From positions 169,108-233,107 of the forward strand of contig NZ_JAMXBH010000005.1 of assembly GCF_023913735.1 (NCBI RefSeq): a stretch of DNA of 64,000 bases, in the 5' to 3' direction. The translations under genes and the position numbers were made by a program. Of this stretch, positions 1 to 8,380 are shown piece after piece. The notes beneath the pieces are model-generated. The model worked only from the letters and a program-made list of their open reading frames with translations, ran no database searches and had not been told where the DNA came from. This stretch comes from Pseudarthrobacter raffinosi (GTDB lineage: Bacteria > Actinomycetota > Actinomycetes > Actinomycetales > Micrococcaceae). Position 1 is the first letter of the stretch. Every line of letters starts with the position of its first letter.

Positions 1-206
1 TTCGCCGAGGGCCAGAAGTGCTCGGCCTTCTTGGCGGGCATGCCGCCGAACATGTCGCCGTCGGCCTCGGAGGGCTTGTATTCCTCCTCGAAGAAATCGT
101 CGTCCTCCAGGAGGTCTTCCGGAGTTACGGAATCCGGGTTCGTTTCGGTGGTCGAGCCTGTCGTTTCGGTGGTCGAGCCTGTCGAGACGTTCTTGGCGGC
201 GCTCAT
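1..206 (-). CDS. ABC exporter subunit, N-terminal part (cut by window edge)
   Basis: Only the first 68 codons are in the window. The ATG (204-206) overlaps the TGA of the preceding ABC exporter gene in an ATGA junction, so the two are probably translationally coupled and form a heterodimer. The visible part is a hydrophilic, acidic leader (Ser/Thr/Glu-rich, then LEDDDFFEEEY) before any membrane segment. Part of the leader, TGSTTET twice, is encoded by a 21-bp tandem duplication of an intergenic-type repeat (141-182). The function follows from the partner: its nucleotide-binding site is degenerate, so this subunit should carry the intact catalytic glutamate. That cannot be checked here. Confidence 0.75.
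   Translation of the reverse strand, partial: MSAAKNVSTGSTTETTGSTTETNPDSVTPEDLLEDDDFFEEEYKPSEADGDMFGGMPAKKAEHFWPSA
141..182. repeat. two tandem copies of a 21-bp dispersed repeat inside a coding region
   Basis: Two identical 21-bp units (141-161 and 162-182) are followed by CGAGAC. The core GGTGGTCGAGCCTGTCGAGAC family recurs in intergenic DNA near 18284 and 52522. Here it is read as protein in the N-terminal leader of the exporter subunit. Confidence 0.85.
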
Positions 207-1936
207 GCCATTTCCTCCACGCTCAGCTGGGATTCAACAATTTCCTGGTAGGTGGGTGAGGTTTCCAGGAGTTCCTCATGCGTTCCGCGGTCCACGATCC
301 GGCCGTTGTCCAGGACCAGGATCTGGTCTGCGTCGGTGATGGTGGAGATCCGCTGGGCCACGATGATCACTGTGGCGTCGGCGGTGGTCTGTTTCAGCGC
401 GGCGCGGAGCCTGGCATCGGTTGCGACGTCCAGCGCCGAGAACGAATCGTCAAAGAGGTAGACCTTGGGTTTTGTGATCAACGCCCGGGCGATGCAGAGC
501 CGCTGCCGCTGGCCGCCGGAGACGTTGGTGCCGCCCTGCGCGATGCGGGCGTTCAGTCCGTTCTTCTTCTCGCGGACAAAGCCCTCGCCCTGGGCGATCT
601 GCAGCGCGTCCCAGAGTTCCTGGTCCGTGGCCTCGGTCTTGCCGAAGCGCAGGTTGTGCTCGATGGTGCCCGAGAAGAGGTACGGCCGCTGCGGTACCAG
701 GGCCACGCGCTTGGTGATCTCGGCACGGTCCAGGTTGCTGACGGAGACGCCGTCCAGGAGGACTTCGCCCTCGGCGATGTCGTACAGGCGCGGCAGCAGG
801 GCCAGCAGCGAGGTCTTGCCTGCACCGGTGGAACCGATGATGGCAACGGTCTCGCCCGGCTTGGCGGTGAAGCTGATGTTGCTCAGCACCGGCGTCTCGG
901 CACCGGGGTAGGCAAAGGTGACGTTCCGGTATTCCACTACCCCGGCCAGCGTGGCGGGAGTCTCAGGACGTTCGGGATCGTGGATGGAGGGTTCGACGTC
1001 GAGCACTTCACCGATGCGGTCCGCGCAGACGGAGGCGCGCGGGATCATCATGGCCATAAACGTGCCCATCATGACGGCGATCAGGATCTGGAGCAGGTAC
1101 TGCAGGAAGGCGGTCAGGGCGCCCACCTGCATTTCGCCCGAATCCACGCGCTGGCCGCCGAACCACAGCACCGCGGCCGTGGACAGGTGCAGGATCATGC
1201 CGATGGCCGGGAACATCAGGACAAACAGGGCCCCGATTTTCAGGGAGACGTCGGTCAGGTCCTTGTTGGCAACGCCGAAACGCTCGGTTTCATATGGTTC
1301 GCGGACAAATGCGCGGACTACGCGGATGCCAATGATCTGCTCGCGAAGGACCGCGTTGATGCGGTCGATCTTCTTCTGCATGGAACGGAACAGGGGCATG
1401 AGCCGGACCACCAGGTAGCCCACCACCACGATCAGCACGGGCACGGAGACCCAGACCAGCCACGACAGGCTGATGTCCTCGCGCAGCGCCATGATGATGC
1501 CGCCGATGCACATGATGGGGGTGGCCACCATGAAGTTCAGTCCCATCAGCACGAGCATCTGGACCTGCTGGACGTCGTTGGTGCCGCGGGTGATGAGGGT
1601 GGGGGCGCCGAACGTGTTCACGTCCTTGGCTGAGAAACTGGTGACCTTGCGGAACACCCCGCGGCGCAGATCGCGGCCCACGGCCATGGCCGTTTTGGAG
1701 CCGTAGTAAACGCCGGCGATGGCGGTGCCCACCTGGACAATGGCCACCAGCAGCATCACGGACCCGGTCCGCCAAATGAAATCCGTGTCCCCGCGGGAAA
1801 CGCCTTCGTCGATGATCTGGGCGTTGAGGCTGGGAAGGTAGAGCGCTGCGATGGTGGACGCCAGCTGGAACACAACGACGGCCACGATGTATGGCATGTA
1901 CGGTTTGGAGTAGCGCCGTATGAGGGTGAGGAGCAT
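203..1936 (-). CDS. Heterodimeric ABC exporter subunit with degenerate nucleotide site
   Basis: A 577-residue half-transporter: an N-terminal six-helix exporter domain (about 1-310) fused to a nucleotide-binding domain. Visible motifs are Walker A GSTGAGKT (368-375), signature VSGGQ (about 472-476) and Walker B VYLFDD (492-497). The catalytic Glu after Walker B is Asp, and the H-loop His is Gln (VAQRIST). This pair of changes is known from the degenerate subunit of heterodimeric exporters such as TM287/288, so this protein should work only with the following gene. Substrate is unknown; multidrug or lipid export is typical. AAGGA lies about 9 bases before the ATG. No close regulator is intact: the MarR remnant upstream belongs to the MFS locus. 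Confidence 0.9.
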   Translation of the reverse strand: MLLTLIRRYSKPYMPYIVAVVVFQLASTIAALYLPSLNAQIIDEGVSRGDTDFIWRTGSVMLLVAIVQVGTAIAGVYYGSKTAMAVGRDLRRGVFRKVTSFSAKDVNTFGAPTLITRGTNDVQQVQMLVLMGLNFMVATPIMCIGGIIMALREDISLSWLVWVSVPVLIVVVGYLVVRLMPLFRSMQKKIDRINAVLREQIIGIRVVRAFVREPYETERFGVANKDLTDVSLKIGALFVLMFPAIGMILHLSTAAVLWFGGQRVDSGEMQVGALTAFLQYLLQILIAVMMGTFMAMMIPRASVCADRIGEVLDVEPSIHDPERPETPATLAGVVEYRNVTFAYPGAETPVLSNISFTAKPGETVAIIGSTGAGKTSLLALLPRLYDIAEGEVLLDGVSVSNLDRAEITKRVALVPQRPYLFSGTIEHNLRFGKTEATDQELWDALQIAQGEGFVREKKNGLNARIAQGGTNVSGGQRQRLCIARALITKPKVYLFDDSFSALDVATDARLRAALKQTTADATVIIVAQRISTITDADQILVLDNGRIVDRGTHEELLETSPTYQEIVESQLSVEEMA

Positions 1937-2105
1937 GCCCGTGAATCCTTAGGAAGAGAGCGCGAAACGATGAGGATAAGTGGTAACAGACGGGGCTGAC
2001 ATTTCTCAGCCTACCCACTCTACGAAATCCGTTGCCCGGGCGAAACATCTACGGTAAATATCATCCGATCGGCGTACTCCCCCACACGTTCCTCCCCACT
2101 CACCT

Positions 2106-2159
2106 GCGCGAACGGACACTTGCGGCCGGATCCGTGGGGCCTCAAGTGTCCGTTCGCGC
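2106..2159. repeat. hairpin repeat, copy 1
   Basis: 22-bp arms (2106-2127 and 2138-2159) with one mismatch and a 10-base loop. The arms contain GGACACTTG and its complement CAAGTGTCC and end in GCGCGA/TCGCGC. A second member lies at 4098-4152. It sits between the broken MFS gene and the ABC exporter and could also end transcription. Confidence 0.85.
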
Positions 2160-2182
2160 GTCTGTCAGCGGTCGCGCGTCGG

Positions 2183-3809
2183 TCAGCGGTTCGCGGATGC
2201 GAGTTCCGGCGTCGTGCTTTCAGCGTCTGCGCCTGCGTCGGCGCCGACGCCCGTCCCCGCCCCTGACTGGGCCTCCGGCTGGATGTCAACGGTGCGCCGC
2301 AGCGGGCGCTCCTTGATGAACAGGACCGAGATCAGGGCTACCACCGCAACGCCGGCGGAGATCAGGAAGGCCTCGGCGGTGGCGTCGCCGTAAGCGGCGC
2401 GCATGATCTCGCGGACCGGTGCGGGCATGTCAACGAGGTCCATGCTGGCTCCGGCCGACCCGCCCGCCACCGGGATGCCGGCCGCTGCCAGGCCCTGCGT
2501 GGCGAGTTCGCTGACCCGGCTGCTGAGGACGGCGCCGAGCACGGACACACCGATTGCGCCGCCCACCGAACGGAAGAAGGCAACAGACGCGCTGGCCGAG
2601 CCGATATCTGACGCCCGGACCGTGTTCTGCACTGCCAGGACCAGGTTCTGCATCAGCATGCCGAGGCCCACGCCCAGGATGGCCGTGAAGATCCCGGCCT
2701 GCCACAGTTCGGTGGTGGGGTCCATGGTGCCGGCCAGGCCGAGGCCGCCGATCAGCAGGGTGGACCCGCCGATCAGGTAGCCCTTCCACTTTCCGGTGCG
2801 GCTGATGAGCAGACCGGAAACGACGGAGCCGGTCAGGTTGCCGGCGATCATCGGCAGCGTCAGGAGCCCGGCTTCGGTAGGCGTGGCGCCGCGGGCCACC
2901 TGGAAGTACTGGCCCAGGAAGGTTGTTGAACCGAACATCGCGATGCCCACGGCCACTGAAGCGATGATGGCCAAAGCGGTGGTGCGTTCGGAGATGATCT
3001 TCAGCGGGATGATGGGCTGCTCCACCTTGGATTCCACCAGCACCAGCAGGGCCAACAAAACCACACCGCCGCCCACCATGGCGGCCGACTGCCAGGAGAC
3101 CCAGTCGTAGTAGGCGGGGTTGCCGGCGAAGGAAACCCCGATCAGGAGCAGGCTGACACCCGAGGTCAGCAGGATGGAGCCAAGCCAGTCGATCTTGACG
3201 TGGCGCTTGATGCGCTCGATTTTCGAGGGTGATCTGGAGCAGGATCAGCGCAACGACGGCGAGCGGCACGCAGACGAAGAAGGTCCAGCGCCAGCCCAGC
3301 GGGCTGTCCACGATGAATCCGCCCAGCAGCGGGCCGCCGGCAGTGCCTACCGCCATCACGGCGCCCATGTAGCCGGAGTATTTGCCGCGGTCCCGCGGCG
3401 GGATCATGGTGCCGATGATGGCCTGCGCCAGCGCGGTGAGCCCGCCCATGGCAACACCCTGGATAACGCGGGCGGTGAGCAGCAGCGGGATGGTCTCGGA
3501 GAGTCCGGCCATGACGGAGCCGGCCACAAAGATGACAATGCTCAGCTGGACCAGGAGCTTCTTGTTGAAGAGGTCGGACAGCTTGCCCCAGATGGGGGTG
3601 GTGACGGCGTTGGCCAGCAGGGCGGCGGTGATCACCCAGGCGAAGTCGGTCTGGGTGCCGTGCAGATCGGACATGATGGTGGGCAACGCGTTGGCAACGA
3701 TGGTGCTGCTGAGGATGGCGGTGAAGAACGCCGCGAGGAGCCCGGTCAGGGCTTCCATGATCTGGCGGTGCGTCATAGCCAAGGGCGGTGCGGCGGGTTG
3801 GCTCGACAT
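2183..3809 (-). pseudogene. DHA2-type MFS drug transporter, frameshifted
   Basis: Two adjoining frames together encode a complete 14-helix EmrB/QacA-like transporter. The N-terminal part starts at ATG 3809 (CAGGAG upstream; MSSQPAAPPLAMTHRQIM). It includes the motif-A-like segment GKLSDLFNKK and motif-C-like GGPLLGGFIVD, and runs to LLQITL. The C-terminal part continues as KIERIKRHVKIDWLG in another frame down to the TGA at 2183. One base too many (or two missing) at about 3224, inside CTCGATTTTCGAG, breaks the frame. Joined, the product would be about 541 residues, normal for the family. It could be a real inactivating mutation or a base-calling error at the T run. The neighbouring MarR gene, the usual repressor of such transporters, is also broken, which favours real decay. 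Confidence 0.8.
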
Positions 3810-3810
3810 A

Positions 3811-4095
3811 TCAGTGCTCCTGGAGGTTCTGGGGTGCGGCGGCTGGTGCCGCGGTTGAAGGTGCCGGGAGTGCATGTGCCCGGGCTGAATGCTTGAGGGA
3901 CTCCGAGAGTTTTGTCAGGATCAGTGCCGTGTCTTCGGCATCCTCCTGGCTCCAATCGCTGAGGTACTCCTGCAGCGTGGCCGTGCGGCGCTCTTCGATC
4001 TTCCGGAGCTTGTCAGCGCCGGCCGGCGACAGGGCAACCAACTGGGCGCGGCCGTCGTCGGGATCCTGCCGCCGGATGACGTAACCCAGCTCTTA
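3811..4095 (-). pseudogene. MarR-family regulator, 5'-truncated remnant
   Basis: The frame encodes the end of the wing and the C-terminal helices of a MarR protein (ELGYVIRRQDPDDGRAQLVA, then LSPAGADKLRKIEERR). The dimerisation helix, recognition helix and start codon are missing. An in-frame TAA stands exactly at the break (about 4094-4096), where the hairpin repeat 4098-4152 begins. The stop at 3811 lies in the leader of the MFS gene, the usual marR-transporter arrangement. Inferred: the repressor lost its DNA-binding half by a deletion ending at the repeat. Confidence 0.75.
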
Positions 4096-4097
4096 AA

Positions 4098-4152
4098 GCG
4101 CGAGAGGACACTTGGGGCCCTTTGGAATGGGGCCTCAAGTGTCCTCTCGCGC
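4098..4152. repeat. hairpin repeat, copy 2, at the MarR truncation point
   Basis: 22-bp arms (4098-4119, 4131-4152) with one mismatch and an 11-base loop; same family as 2106-2159, sharing GGACACTTG and GGCCTCAAGTGTCC. It adjoins the broken end of the MarR remnant. Confidence 0.85.
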
Positions 4153-4201
4153 TGTGGTGGAGCGGGGGCTGTGGTAGAGCAGGGGCTGTGGTGGAGCGGG
4201 T
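4151..4201. repeat. three 17-bp tandem repeats
   Basis: Three consecutive 17-bp units (4151-4167, 4168-4184, 4185-4201) of the type GCTGTGGTGGAGCGGGG, the middle one with two changes. They lie between the hairpin repeat and the stop codon of the ThDP enzyme. Confidence 0.8.
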
Positions 4202-4218
4202 GCTTTGGTGCTGGGTGT

Positions 4219-5913
4219 TCAGTCGTCCAGGTGGGTGGGGCCGAACATTTTGAGCAGTGTTTCGACGACGACGACGTTGGGTCCGTCCGCCGCGAAGCCC
4301 GCCTTGAGCGCGTCCCCGACGTCCTCGGGGGCCACCCGTGTGGCCGGCACACCGAATGCTTCGGCGAGCTTGACGAAGTCGGGGCGCGCAAGCTCGGTGG
4401 CCGTGGCCTTCCCGAACGCGCCCACCATGTATTCACGCAGGATGCCGTAGCCGCCGTCGTCCACGATCAGCCAGGTGACCGGGATGTTGTGCTGCTTGGC
4501 GGTGGCGAGTTCGGAAATGGAGTACATGGATGAACCGTCACCGGACACGGCGAGGACCCGGCCGGGCTTGCCGACTGTTTCCAGCCCGACGGCGCCGCCG
4601 ATGGCTGCCGGGAAGCCGTAGCCCAGGCCACCGGCACCCTGGGCCGAGTGGAACTGGCCCTGCCGGGCATCCCAGCAGCTCCAGCCCCAGTACGCGGAAA
4701 TGGTCATGTCCCAGAAGGTCTGCATGTCCGCGGGGACGGCTTCGCGGATGTCGGCCATGAACTTCAGCTCTTTGCCCAGGTCCTGGGATTCCAGCCGTGC
4801 CTTGACCTTGGCGAGCGAGTCCTTCACCAGGTCCTCCGGGGCGGTCCCGTGCCAGCTGCGGATGGTGTCGACGGGCGCAATCAGGGCCTCGTCGAGGGCG
4901 GCGAGGGCCTGGCCGGCGTCGGCACGGATACCCAGACCGGGGCTGTTCGATTCGAGGACGCGCGGCTCAGCGTCGATCTGGATGATGCGGCCGCGGGGCG
5001 CGAACGTGAAGTAGTTGGACGTGACTTCACCGAGGGACGAGCCGATGACAATCAGGACGTCGGCATCTTCCAGGAGGTCCGTCATATGCCGGTCCTCGAT
5101 CCAGGACTGCAGAGAAAGCTCATGGGTCCACGGGAACGCGCCGTTGCCGCCAGGAGTGCAGATGACCGGCGCCCGCAGCTTTTCGGCAATCGAGAGCAGC
5201 GATTTTTCGGCCCGGCCCCGCCGGGTACCTCCACCGGCGATGATGGCGGGACGTTCCGCCGTCGACAGCCATTTCACTGCTTCCCGGACCAGCTCCACGC
5301 GCGGCGGGTTGTCCGCTGCTTCGGCGAGCGCGTCCTCCACCGGGGGCACCATGATGGGATCCAGCAGCACGTTCTGCGGGATTTCCAGCCAGACCGGGCC
5401 CTGCGGCGAGGAGATGGCTTCGGTCCAGGCATCCTGGATGGCCGACGGAATGCCGGACGCGTGCTGGATCAGGCGCTGGCTCTTGGTGACGTTCGCGGCC
5501 GAGGCCTTCTGGTCATCGAGCTGGTGCAGCATGCCCTTGCGGCGGGCGCCTAGTCCTTCGAGCGGGATCTGGCTGGCCACCACCACCATGGGCACACCCG
5601 TGGCGTAGGCCTCCTGCAGGCCGGCCAGGGACGTCAGTGCACCGGGTCCGGTGGACAGGAACAGCACGCCCACTTCGCCGGTGGCGCGGGAGTACCCGTC
5701 CGCGGCGAAGGCGCTGTTGTTCTCCACGCGGGAGGACACGAAGTGCAGGTTGCCGCGGCCCATGGCGTCAAACAGGCCGAGCGCGTGCTGGCCCGGGATG
5801 CCGAAGACGGTCTTGGCGCCGAGCGCTTCAAGGGTTTCGACGACGAGGTCCCCGCCGTTGCGCTGGCTGGTCCCCTTGGTAGGTGCTGCTGTGCCCGGAT
5901 CGAAATCAATCAT
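4219..5913 (-). CDS. ThDP-dependent decarboxylase/acetolactate synthase-like enzyme
   Basis: 564 residues with the three-domain fold of the ThDP decarboxylase family. The N-terminal Pyr domain carries the cofactor-activating glutamate at E64 (VENNSAFAADGYSR). The central Rossmann-like domain and the C-terminal PP domain follow. The PP motif is GDGSSMYSISELATAKQHNI, from residue 458. The metal-binding Asn-Asn usual before GxYG is Asp-Asp here (IVDDGGYG). The YSIxxLxTAxxxxIP pattern resembles the benzoylformate decarboxylase branch more than biosynthetic acetolactate synthase, and no small regulatory subunit is nearby. The next gene, 5 bases away, is a ureohydrolase. That pairing suggests a 2-ketoarginine decarboxylase (AruI-like) step leading to 4-guanidinobutyrate, but this is inference. 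Phenylglyoxylate-type decarboxylation is the main alternative. Confidence 0.8.
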   Translation of the reverse strand: MIDFDPGTAAPTKGTSQRNGGDLVVETLEALGAKTVFGIPGQHALGLFDAMGRGNLHFVSSRVENNSAFAADGYSRATGEVGVLFLSTGPGALTSLAGLQEAYATGVPMVVVASQIPLEGLGARRKGMLHQLDDQKASAANVTKSQRLIQHASGIPSAIQDAWTEAISSPQGPVWLEIPQNVLLDPIMVPPVEDALAEAADNPPRVELVREAVKWLSTAERPAIIAGGGTRRGRAEKSLLSIAEKLRAPVICTPGGNGAFPWTHELSLQSWIEDRHMTDLLEDADVLIVIGSSLGEVTSNYFTFAPRGRIIQIDAEPRVLESNSPGLGIRADAGQALAALDEALIAPVDTIRSWHGTAPEDLVKDSLAKVKARLESQDLGKELKFMADIREAVPADMQTFWDMTISAYWGWSCWDARQGQFHSAQGAGGLGYGFPAAIGGAVGLETVGKPGRVLAVSGDGSSMYSISELATAKQHNIPVTWLIVDDGGYGILREYMVGAFGKATATELARPDFVKLAEAFGVPATRVAPEDVGDALKAGFAADGPNVVVVETLLKMFGPTHLDD

Positions 5914-5918
5914 GGTGG

Positions 5919-6983
5919 CTATTCCTTGGTTCCGGCGGCGAAACCGGCAGGTTGGCGGGCTTCTTGGCCGAGAGCTTGGGCGGCGTAGCCGTTGGCGGTC
6001 CCGAACCGGTCACCTTCAACAGCATTGTCCGCCATCAGGGTGATCAGTTCATAGGCCACATGGCTGGCTGCCACGCCGGTGATTTCGGCGTGGTCGTATG
6101 CAGGAGCAACCTCGACGACGTCGGCGCCCACCAGGTTCATGCCGCGGAAGCCCCGGATGATCTCCAGGAGTTCGCGGCTGGTGATCCCGCCGGCCTCGGG
6201 GGTTCCGGTGCCCGGCGCGTGTGCGGGGTCCAGGACGTCGATGTCCACGGAGATGTAGAGCGGGCGGTTGCCGATCCGGTCGCGGACCTTGGCAACGGTC
6301 TCCAGGACGCCCTGGTAGTAGACGTCCGCGGAGGTGACGATGCCGAACCCGAAGCGATGGTCGTCGTCGAGATCCTTTTTGCCGTAGAGCGGGCCGCGAG
6401 TGCCGATGTGGCTGATCGCTTCCGTGTCCAGGATGCCTTCCTCAACGGCCCGGCGGAACGGGGTGCCGTGGGTGTATTCGGCGCCGAAGTAGGTGTCCCA
6501 GGTGTCCAAGTGGGCGTCAAAGTGCAGCATGGCAATGGGTCCGCCAGCCCGCTCGGCAGCCGCGCGGAGCAGCGGCAGGGCGATGGTGTGGTCCCCGCCG
6601 AGCGTCACCAGCTTGCTGCCGGCCGCGGTGAGGTCCAGGGCATTCTGCTGGATGGTTTCGATGGCTTCGTTGATGTTGAACGGGTTGACCGCCATGTCGC
6701 CGGCGTCGGCCACCTGGATGTTTTCGAATGGGCTGACGTCCCAGGCCGGGTTGTAGGGCCGGAGCAGGCGGCTCGCTTCCCGGATGTGGTTGGACCCGAA
6801 ACGGGCGCCGGGGCGGTACGAAACACCCGAGTCGAAGGGCACTCCCACCACCGTCACGTCAGCCTTGGCCACCTGGTCCAGGCGCGGCAGGCGGGCGTAG
6901 GTTGCAGCGCCGGCATAGCGCGGGATACGGGATGAATCGATGGGGCCAAGGTTGCCGTTGGCTTCGATGCGCAGCTCTTTCAA
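5919..6983 (-). CDS. Agmatinase-family ureohydrolase (agmatinase or guanidinobutyrase)
   Basis: A dinuclear Mn ureohydrolase of 354 residues. Metal motifs are complete: GGDHT (about 129-133), DAHLD (about 156-160) and SVDIDVLDP (from about 245), with GTGTPEAGG beyond. It hydrolyses a guanidino compound to urea and an amine or amino acid; the sequence alone does not separate agmatine from 4-guanidinobutyrate. I chose the TTG start at 6981-6983 because AAGGAGAG lies 7 bases upstream and the family's N-terminus ([15 protein letters not shown]) begins there. An ATG at 7029-7031 in the same frame is the alternative. It is probably co-transcribed with the ThDP enzyme 5 bases downstream. Confidence 0.85.
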   Translation of the reverse strand: MKELRIEANGNLGPIDSSRIPRYAGAATYARLPRLDQVAKADVTVVGVPFDSGVSYRPGARFGSNHIREASRLLRPYNPAWDVSPFENIQVADAGDMAVNPFNINEAIETIQQNALDLTAAGSKLVTLGGDHTIALPLLRAAAERAGGPIAMLHFDAHLDTWDTYFGAEYTHGTPFRRAVEEGILDTEAISHIGTRGPLYGKKDLDDDHRFGFGIVTSADVYYQGVLETVAKVRDRIGNRPLYISVDIDVLDPAHAPGTGTPEAGGITSRELLEIIRGFRGMNLVGADVVEVAPAYDHAEITGVAASHVAYELITLMADNAVEGDRFGTANGYAAQALGQEARQPAGFAAGTKE

Positions 6984-7123
6984 GATGAGCCTCTCCTTCG
7001 AGGATTGATCGGCGGGTGTGACAGCCATCATAGCCTGAAGTTTCCTTATGCGCATCAGTTGTTTACAAGAACGCCGTCCGGGCGGGGCCTCGCGGACCGT
7101 TCCCGCCTGGGTTAATGGTCCGG

Positions 7124-7151
7124 CGGTCCGTCCGGTGTTTTCCGGACGGAC
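7124..7151 (-). terminator. hairpin after the M24 gene
   Basis: Perfect 11-bp arms (GGTCCGTCCGG, 7124-7134; complement 7141-7151) around TGTTTT, just past the stop codon at 7162. There is no T run, so its strength is uncertain. Confidence 0.55.
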
Positions 7152-7161
7152 CACCGGTGGG

Positions 7162-8334
7162 CTAGAGGCCTGCGCCGGTGCGGTTCCACCCGCGTGCGGA
7201 GTCGCCGGGAGCTTCCCAGCCGTCGTCGGTCACGATCAATGTGTCCTCGAGCTTGATGAATCCGGACTCGTGGTCCTCGAACCACGACTCGATGGAGAGG
7301 ACCATGCCGGACTTCAACGGATCATTCGCATGCGCCCCGAAATAGGGAACGGGTCCGGTTGAGGTCAGCCGGGGAACTTCGTGGGTGATCAGGCCCATTC
7401 CATGGGCGACGAATTTCATGTTGGCACCATCAGGCAGCTTCGAGATCGTGTCGAGCGCTGTAACGAAGATGTCGCCGCCGCGTTTGCCTGCAGCGACAGC
7501 GGTCCGTGCCTCCTGCTGCACGGTTTCGATCTGTGCCAGCAGATCGGTCTGTCGCGCGGTGGGCTCGGTGTCAATTGCCATCCTGGACAGATCGCCGATG
7601 TATCCCTCGTACATGCCCCCGGAATCGATCGACAGGCTGGTGCCTGAGCGCCACACATCGGAGGACGGGGACCGGTTCATGGATCCTCCGCCGAGAGTCA
7701 CCAGGGCGTATTCGTAGAACAGGCCTCTCCTGGTCTGCTCGAGGCGGAAGATCTCGGCGATGTCGTGTTTGGTCATTCCGGGTTGGACCAGGCCGAACGA
7801 GGCCTGCATTGAATCGATGATGCCATGGGACGCGATACGGACCAGCTCAAGTTCTCTCTCGGACTTGACCCCGCGAAGGGATTCCAGAACCGGATGGACC
7901 TCCACGAATGTCGCTGCGGGAAGGAGCTCGCGCAGGGTGTCGAGGGCGTCCGCGGGGATGAATGACTTCTCAACCCCAATTGTGGCGCGGGCGAGCCCGC
8001 GCTTCTCCAGAGCCGCCGCTGCGGCCCGGGCCGTGTCGATACTGGTCCAGCTGATGTTCTGGATATCGGATACCCAGATTGCTCCGCCCGCGGTTCCCCA
8101 GTCCTCGTTGCCTGCTCCGATGTAGAAGGAGTCATCGAGTTTGCCCCGCACGATTCCGACGGCGGGAAGGTAGCGGCTGACCCCGGTGGCGTCAGCATGA
8201 GCGAAGAAGAAGAACCGGTAGCCGCCCAGCAGATGCTGCACGTTGTGTTTTGTCGTGGCGAGCAGGGCATCAATGCCCGCTCCCTCCATAAGGTCCTCGA
8301 GGTACTGCTCATCGAAAGGTACCGAAACTGCCAT
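7162..8334 (-). CDS. M24-family metallopeptidase-like hydrolase
   Basis: 390 residues with an N-terminal creatinase/prolidase domain (about 1-155) and a C-terminal pita-bread domain. All five metal ligands of the peptidase branch are visible: D237 (SIDSGG), D248 (GDLSR), H311 (AHGMG), E349 (SIES) and E363 (KLEDT). It is therefore a real metallohydrolase of the Xaa-Pro dipeptidase/aminopeptidase P type, not a metal-free creatinase. The start at ATG 8332-8334 has TCTGGAG about 8 bases upstream. It is last in a leftward operon behind an HpcH/HpaI aldolase and an ABC importer, which is unusual company for a dipeptidase and hints at an amide or N-acyl substrate (inference). Confidence 0.85.
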   Translation of the reverse strand: MAVSVPFDEQYLEDLMEGAGIDALLATTKHNVQHLLGGYRFFFFAHADATGVSRYLPAVGIVRGKLDDSFYIGAGNEDWGTAGGAIWVSDIQNISWTSIDTARAAAAALEKRGLARATIGVEKSFIPADALDTLRELLPAATFVEVHPVLESLRGVKSERELELVRIASHGIIDSMQASFGLVQPGMTKHDIAEIFRLEQTRRGLFYEYALVTLGGGSMNRSPSSDVWRSGTSLSIDSGGMYEGYIGDLSRMAIDTEPTARQTDLLAQIETVQQEARTAVAAGKRGGDIFVTALDTISKLPDGANMKFVAHGMGLITHEVPRLTSTGPVPYFGAHANDPLKSGMVLSIESWFEDHESGFIKLEDTLIVTDDGWEAPGDSARGWNRTGAGL

Positions 8335-8380
8335 TGGATACTCCAGACTTCGTTTTGTTATTCGTCGCCGATGCGACCAA

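Noticed and set aside
278..1633. 451-codon open frame on the plus strand opposite the ABC exporter
   Set aside because: It is antisense to a gene with full ABC motifs and encodes low-complexity Gly/His/Asp-rich sequence; such frames are expected in GC-rich DNA.
4219..5913. Biosynthetic acetolactate synthase large subunit (ilvB)
   Set aside because: No small subunit or ilv genes nearby, and the PP-domain pattern fits the benzoylformate decarboxylase branch better.
7162..8334. Creatinase as the function of the M24 gene next to the ureohydrolase
   Set aside because: Creatinases lack the metal ligands; all five are present here, so a metallopeptidase-type hydrolase is more likely.
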